Below, one piece after another: positions 14,279 to 20,147 of a DNA stretch of 20,147 nucleotides (positions within the stretch are counted from its first letter, which is position 1; every line of letters begins with the position of its first letter). Location of the stretch: contig NZ_LGDG01000020.1 in NCBI RefSeq assembly GCF_001279775.1, forward strand, positions 1 through 20,147, in the 5' to 3' direction. The stretch is from Streptomyces sp. MMG1533 (lineage in GTDB: Bacteria > Actinomycetota > Actinomycetes > Streptomycetales > Streptomycetaceae). Position numbers and translations under genes: made by a program. The notes beneath the pieces were generated by a model. The model had not been told where the DNA came from. It saw only the letters and a list, made by a program, of their open reading frames with translations, and made no database searches.

Positions 14279-15025
14279 ATGGCGGACAGCTTCGGACCGA
14301 TGCAGGACGAGGACGCCGGGGAGGGCGTCGTCGCCACGGGCCCGGACGCGGGCTCTCCACGCAAGGAGCCGATCCGTGTCCTGGTCGTGGACGACCATGC
14401 CCTCTTCCGCCGTGGTCTGGAGATCGTGCTCGCGGCCGAGGAGGACATCCAGGTCGTGGGAGAGGCAGGCGACGGCGCGGAGGCTGTCGACAAGGCCGCC
14501 GACCTGCTGCCGGACATCGTGCTGATGGACGTACGGATGCCCAAGCGCGGCGGGATCGAGGCCTGCACCTCCATCAAGGAGGTCGCCCCCAGCGCCAAGA
14601 TCATCATGCTGACGATCAGCGACGAGGAGGCCGACCTCTACGAAGCGATCAAGGCGGGCGCGACCGGATATCTCCTCAAGGAGATCTCCACGGACGAGGT
14701 GGCCACCGCCATTCGCGCGGTGGCCGACGGGCAGTCGCAGATCAGCCCTTCCATGGCGTCGAAACTGCTCACCGAGTTCAAGTCGATGATCCAGCGGACC
14801 GACGAGCGCCGCCTTGTGCCGGCGCCTCGGCTCACGGACCGTGAGCTGGAGGTGCTGAAGCTGGTCGCCACGGGGATGAACAACCGGGATATCGCCAAGG
14901 AGTTGTTCATCTCGGAGAACACCGTGAAGAACCATGTGCGCAACATCCTGGAGAAGCTGCAGCTGCACTCCAGGATGGAGGCGGTGGTGTACGCGATGCG
15001 GGAGAAGATCCTCGAAATCCGGTAG
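14279..15025 (+). CDS. orphan LuxR/NarL-family response regulator
   Basis: A 248-residue response regulator. After a 30-residue variable N-terminus comes a receiver domain (about 32-150) with acidic pair D38/D39, phosphoacceptor D84 in DIVLMDVRMPKRGG, T112 and K134 in GYLLKE, so it is intact for phosphorylation. A NarL-type helix-turn-helix (about 183-245, LTDRELEVLKLVATGMNNRDIAKEL...TVKNHVRNIL) binds DNA. No histidine kinase gene is adjacent, so it is an orphan; the partner kinase is unknown. ATG at 14279 has GGAGG 4 nt upstream. It lies between the hpf terminator and the convergent glycosylase-like gene (21 nt away), so it is probably transcribed alone. Target genes cannot be told from the sequence. 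Confidence 0.95.
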   Translation: MADSFGPMQDEDAGEGVVATGPDAGSPRKEPIRVLVVDDHALFRRGLEIVLAAEEDIQVVGEAGDGAEAVDKAADLLPDIVLMDVRMPKRGGIEACTSIKEVAPSAKIIMLTISDEEADLYEAIKAGATGYLLKEISTDEVATAIRAVADGQSQISPSMASKLLTEFKSMIQRTDERRLVPAPRLTDRELEVLKLVATGMNNRDIAKELFISENTVKNHVRNILEKLQLHSRMEAVVYAMREKILEIR

Positions 15026-15046
15026 GGGGCCGGGGAGTCGGGGGAG

Positions 15047-16219
15047 TCAGAGGGTCGTGCGGGTGAGTTCCCTCGCGAGGGGCTCGCGCAGTTCCGGTGC
15101 GTCCACCCGTTCCACTCGTACGTTCGTGCAGTTCACCCAGCTTGCCGCCTCGACCAGGGCCTGTGCGACCGCCGGGACCGCCTTCGGGCCGTCCAGGGTG
15201 ACCTGCCTGGCGACCAGGGTGCTGCCCTCGCGGGCCGGGTCGACGCGGCCGACCAGGTGGCCGCCGGCCAGCACCGGCATCGCGAAATAGCCGTACACCC
15301 GCTTCTGCTTGGGGACGTAGGCCTCCAGGCGGTGGGTGAAGCCGAAGATCCGCTCCGTGCGCGCCCGTTCCCAGATGAGGGAGTCGAAGGGGGACAGGAG
15401 CGTGGTGCGGTGGCGGCCGCGCGGGGGTGTCTCCAGGGCCGCCGGGTCGGCCCAGGCGGGCTTGCCCCAGCCCTCGACCGTGACCGGGACCAGGCCCGAG
15501 TCGGCGATCACCGCGTCGACCTGCTCCGCCTTGAGGCGGTGGTAGTCGGCGATGTCCGCGCGCGTGCCTACGCCCAGGGACTGACCTGCGAGGCGGACCA
15601 GACGGCGCAGGCACTCGGGGTCGTCCAGGTCGTCGTGCAGCAGGGTGTCCGGGACGGCGCGTTCGGCGAGGTCGTACACGCGCTTCCAGCCGCGGCGTTC
15701 GACGCACACCACCTCGCCGTACATGAGGGCGCGCTCGACGGCCACCTTGGTGCCGGACCAGTCCCACCACTCGCTGGTCTTCTTCGCGCCGCCCAAATCC
15801 GTGGCGGTGAGGGGTCCTTCGGCGCGGAGCTGTTTGATGACCTGGTCGTAGGTGCCGTCGGGGAGTGCGTGGTTCCAGTGCGGGCGGTTGCGGTAGGCGC
15901 GGCGGCGGAAGGCGAAGTGGGGCCACTCCTCGATGGGGAGGATGCACGCCGCGTGCGACCAGTACTCGAAGGCGTGGGTGTCGGCCCAGTAGGCGTTCTC
16001 GACCGTCTTGCGGCCCATGGCGCCGAGGCGGGCGTACGGGATGAGCTCGTGGGAGCGGGCGAGGACCGAGATGGTGTCGAGCTGGACCGCGCCCAGGTGG
16101 CGGAGGATGCCGCGGACGCCTGAGCGGCGGTCCGGGGCGCCAAGGAAGCCTTGGGCCCGGAGGGCGATACGGCGGGCTTCGTCTGCCGAGAGGGTGGTGC
16201 TCGGGCGCGGGGTCGTCAT
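15047..16219 (-). CDS. YcaQ/AlkX-like winged-helix DNA glycosylase family protein
   Basis: A 390-residue protein of the HTH_42/YcaQ family (winged helix DNA-binding protein, DUF1006). Family hallmarks are LGAVQLDTISVLARSHEL (43-60) and LLSPFDSLIWERARTERIFGF (about 275-295), followed by KRVYGYFAMPVL. E. coli YcaQ (AlkX) and Streptomyces AlkZ are DNA glycosylases that open alkylated or crosslinked bases; AlkZ carries a Q-hydrophobic-Q catalytic motif and the YcaQ-like branch Q-hydrophobic-D. Here Q46-L47-D48 is seen, placing it in the YcaQ-like branch. ATG at 16219 was chosen by homology; longer frame upstream overlaps the GNAT gene. No Shine-Dalgarno is visible, but TATCGT lies 7 nt before the ATG, as in leaderless transcripts. 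It converges on the response regulator gene. Confidence 0.9.
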   Translation of the reverse strand: MTTPRPSTTLSADEARRIALRAQGFLGAPDRRSGVRGILRHLGAVQLDTISVLARSHELIPYARLGAMGRKTVENAYWADTHAFEYWSHAACILPIEEWPHFAFRRRAYRNRPHWNHALPDGTYDQVIKQLRAEGPLTATDLGGAKKTSEWWDWSGTKVAVERALMYGEVVCVERRGWKRVYDLAERAVPDTLLHDDLDDPECLRRLVRLAGQSLGVGTRADIADYHRLKAEQVDAVIADSGLVPVTVEGWGKPAWADPAALETPPRGRHRTTLLSPFDSLIWERARTERIFGFTHRLEAYVPKQKRVYGYFAMPVLAGGHLVGRVDPAREGSTLVARQVTLDGPKAVPAVAQALVEAASWVNCTNVRVERVDAPELREPLARELTRTTL

Positions 16220-16226
16220 GGGCCGC

Positions 16227-16232
16227 ACGATA
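16227..16232 (-). promoter_or_regulatory. candidate leaderless promoter -10 of the YcaQ-like gene
   Basis: On the minus strand TATCGT is separated by 7 nt from the ATG at 16219. A TANNNT element at this distance would start transcription at or next to the A of ATG, giving a leaderless mRNA. No good -35 is seen. The lack of a Shine-Dalgarno sequence agrees with this. Confidence 0.4.
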
Positions 16233-16274
16233 GGGGGTGGCACTGACAATGCGGGGTGAGCTGCGACTTCGCCG

Positions 16275-16853
16275 CTACGACCGTGACGGCGCCGGCAGAT
16301 ACGGCGCCGTCGACGGCAGGTCCAGGTCCGACGGCAGCAGCGAACCCACCCAGCTGTCCCGGCGTACGCCCTGGTGGATGATCGCGGAGCGCAGGGTGCC
16401 CTCGAAGGTGAAGCCGGCGCGTTCCGCCACCGCGCGGGAGGGCTCGTTGCCGACCTCCGCGCGCCATTCCACACGGTCGATCGACAGGTGGGTGAAGGCC
16501 CAGCGGACGGCTGCCCGGGCGGCTTCGGTGACGTAGCCGTTGCCGCGGTGCTCCTTCGTGCCCCAGAAACCGATCTCGGCCGCGCTCAGGGAGCGCATCG
16601 TGAGACTGAGCATGCCCACCAGGTCCTCCCCTTCGGGGAGGAAGATGCCCCAGGTGAGCATCGAACCGTCCGACCAGCCCTCGTGGACCAGTTGCTCCGT
16701 GAAGCTTTGGGCGTGTTCGGGGAGGTAGGGCGAGGGGATCGAGGTCCAGCGCCGGATGTCGGGGTCCTGGGCGGCCGCGTACACGGCGTCGGTGTCCTGC
16801 GGGTCGACCGTGCGCAGCAGGAGACGGTCGGTGGTGAGCGTGACGGGGTCCAT
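16275..16853 (-). CDS. GNAT family N-acetyltransferase (RimJ/RimL-like)
   Basis: A 192-residue acetyltransferase of the GNAT superfamily using acetyl-CoA; the substrate is unknown. It starts LTTDRLLLRTV, has EIGFW (93-97), the acetyl-CoA pyrophosphate loop R103-G-N-G-Y in KEHRGNGYVTEAA, and the RimJ/RimL-type EVGNEPSRAVAERAGFTFEGTLR (133-155). The start is uncertain: ATG 16853 (MDPVTL...) was chosen because the family fold begins there; in-frame alternatives are ATG 16889 and GTG 16925. No strong ribosome binding site marks any of them. It is 55 nt upstream of the YcaQ-like gene on the same strand and may be cotranscribed, although that gene may also have its own leaderless start. An inverted repeat lies upstream (16901-16927). 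Confidence 0.9.
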   Translation of the reverse strand: MDPVTLTTDRLLLRTVDPQDTDAVYAAAQDPDIRRWTSIPSPYLPEHAQSFTEQLVHEGWSDGSMLTWGIFLPEGEDLVGMLSLTMRSLSAAEIGFWGTKEHRGNGYVTEAARAAVRWAFTHLSIDRVEWRAEVGNEPSRAVAERAGFTFEGTLRSAIIHQGVRRDSWVGSLLPSDLDLPSTAPYLPAPSRS

Positions 16854-16900
16854 CGGCCGATTCTGCTCGGCGTCGGGCAGCGACACCATCTCTTTGCCGT

Positions 16901-16927
16901 GCGTGAGCGGGTGATCACAATTCACGC
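16901..16927. repeat. inverted repeat upstream of the GNAT gene, possible operator
   Basis: GCGTGA (16901-16906) and TCACGC (16922-16927) are complementary arms 15 nt apart, with the palindrome GTGATCAC (16911-16918) between them. If the GNAT gene starts at 16853 this lies 48-74 nt upstream, where an operator would be expected. No bound regulator is known. Confidence 0.35.
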
Positions 16928-17045
16928 AATTCGTCGGAGCGGCGCGGCACCATCCGCGGGGCCCGGGCGTTGTCCTTTTGAAGAGATGTGAAGCAGTGGG
17001 CGGTCAGCCCCCCGGCAGGCCTCCCGGCGTGGCGGGGTCCTCGCA

Positions 17046-17051
17046 TACGAT
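17046..17051 (+). promoter_or_regulatory. candidate secA promoter -10
   Basis: TACGAT fits the TANNNT -10 consensus and lies 67 nt before the secA GTG. No good -35 is seen 16-18 nt upstream. It is the best candidate in the GNAT-secA divergent gap, which otherwise shows no clear signal. Confidence 0.3.
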
Positions 17052-17118
17052 GGCCGTTGCTCAGTAGTCCAATGGAAACCGACCGTCCCAGGCCCGACCG
17101 GCAAGGAGACCAACCCCC

Positions 17119-19956
<2,838 letters not shown>

Positions 19957-19989
19957 CGGTGCCTGTGTCTGCGGCGCTGTAGCGGCTTG

Positions 19990-20023
19990 AAGGGCCGGGT
20001 CACCTGAGGGTGGCCCGGCCCTT
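19990..20023 (+). terminator. terminator after secA
   Basis: A 15-bp stem (19990-20004 with 20009-20023, one G-T wobble) starts AAGGGCCGGG and closes a TGAG loop, 33 nt past the secA stop. A short T run (20022-20024) follows. It is self-complementary enough to work in both directions. Confidence 0.82.
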
Positions 20024-20043
20024 TGGCATGTGGCGGGGGCGGG

Positions 20044-20074
20044 GTGTGGGGGCGGGCCCCGCCCACCCCCACAC
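20044..20074. repeat. second hairpin downstream of secA
   Basis: GTGTGGGGG (20044-20052) pairs with CCCCCACAC (20066-20074); after a C/A mismatch an inner GGGC/GCCC stem closes a CCC loop. It could be a terminator for a gene entering from the right on the minus strand. The rest of the window (20075-20147) shows no gene I can support. Confidence 0.5.
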
Positions 20075-20147
20075 GCGGCGCCGTGTGTGGTGCGGCGGCG
20101 GGGTGCTCCCCCTGGAGTTAGGAGTGCGTTCCCCCACCCGCCTCGAC

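Noticed and set aside
17050..17067. Five-codon mini-ORF (ATG to TAG) upstream of secA, considered as a SecM-like leader
   Set aside because: Its ATG overlaps the candidate -10, so it is probably not in the transcript, and it has no arrest-peptide features.

Overview
The window reads as chromosomal core DNA of a Streptomyces or close relative. The sequence is very GC-rich with strong G/C bias at third codon positions. It carries the actinobacterial block mtrA-mtrB-lpqB, then a ComF-type gene, hpf, an orphan NarL-type response regulator and secA, an order I know from Streptomyces (in S. coelicolor mtrA/mtrB/lpqB are SCO3013/3012/3011). No phage, insertion sequence, CRISPR array, tRNA or biosynthetic cluster is visible.

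Layout. (1) 1-106: the 3' end of a 5S rRNA gene, closing an rRNA operon that runs in from the left, with a strong terminator and a second small hairpin. (2) 126-5838, minus strand: five tightly packed genes read from 5838 down to 126. They encode a six-helix membrane protein with a Gly/Pro-rich N-terminus, a DUF4129 protein, a DUF4350 protein, a MoxR AAA+ ATPase and a DUF58 protein, with junctions of +4, -4, -4 and -1 nt. This operon converges on the rRNA operon. (3) 5979-7127, plus: mtnA (methionine salvage). (4) 7307-11907, plus: mtrA, mtrB, lpqB, coupled by a 1-nt gap and an 11-nt overlap and closed by a hairpin terminator. The mtrA promoter region has repeated GTNAC motifs that could be autoregulatory sites. 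(5) 12123-13070, plus: ComF-family gene with two perfect DnaA boxes just upstream and an unusual ~70-residue insert. (6) 13382-14074, plus: hpf (long ribosome hibernation factor) behind a 311-nt leader region with competing secondary structures near the ribosome binding site, followed by a terminator. (7) 14279-15025, plus: orphan LuxR/NarL response regulator. (8) 15047-16219 and 16275-16853, minus: a YcaQ/AlkX-type DNA glycosylase-like protein and a GNAT acetyltransferase. (9) 17119-19956, plus: secA, followed by hairpins.

How the genes fit together: MtrB (sensor kinase) and MtrA (response regulator) form a two-component system that LpqB, a lipoprotein, modulates. It links cell envelope, replication and development in actinobacteria. 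SecA drives protein export. HPF protects idle ribosomes. The MoxR-DUF58-DUF4129-DUF4350 operon is a conserved but poorly understood ATPase/membrane assembly.

I see no clearly new system. The best leads are the tandem 11-residue repeat in the DUF4129 protein, the DnaA box pair at comF, the hpf leader, the mtrA operator candidates and the ComF insertion. All positions and motifs were read by eye; no homology search or folding program was run.
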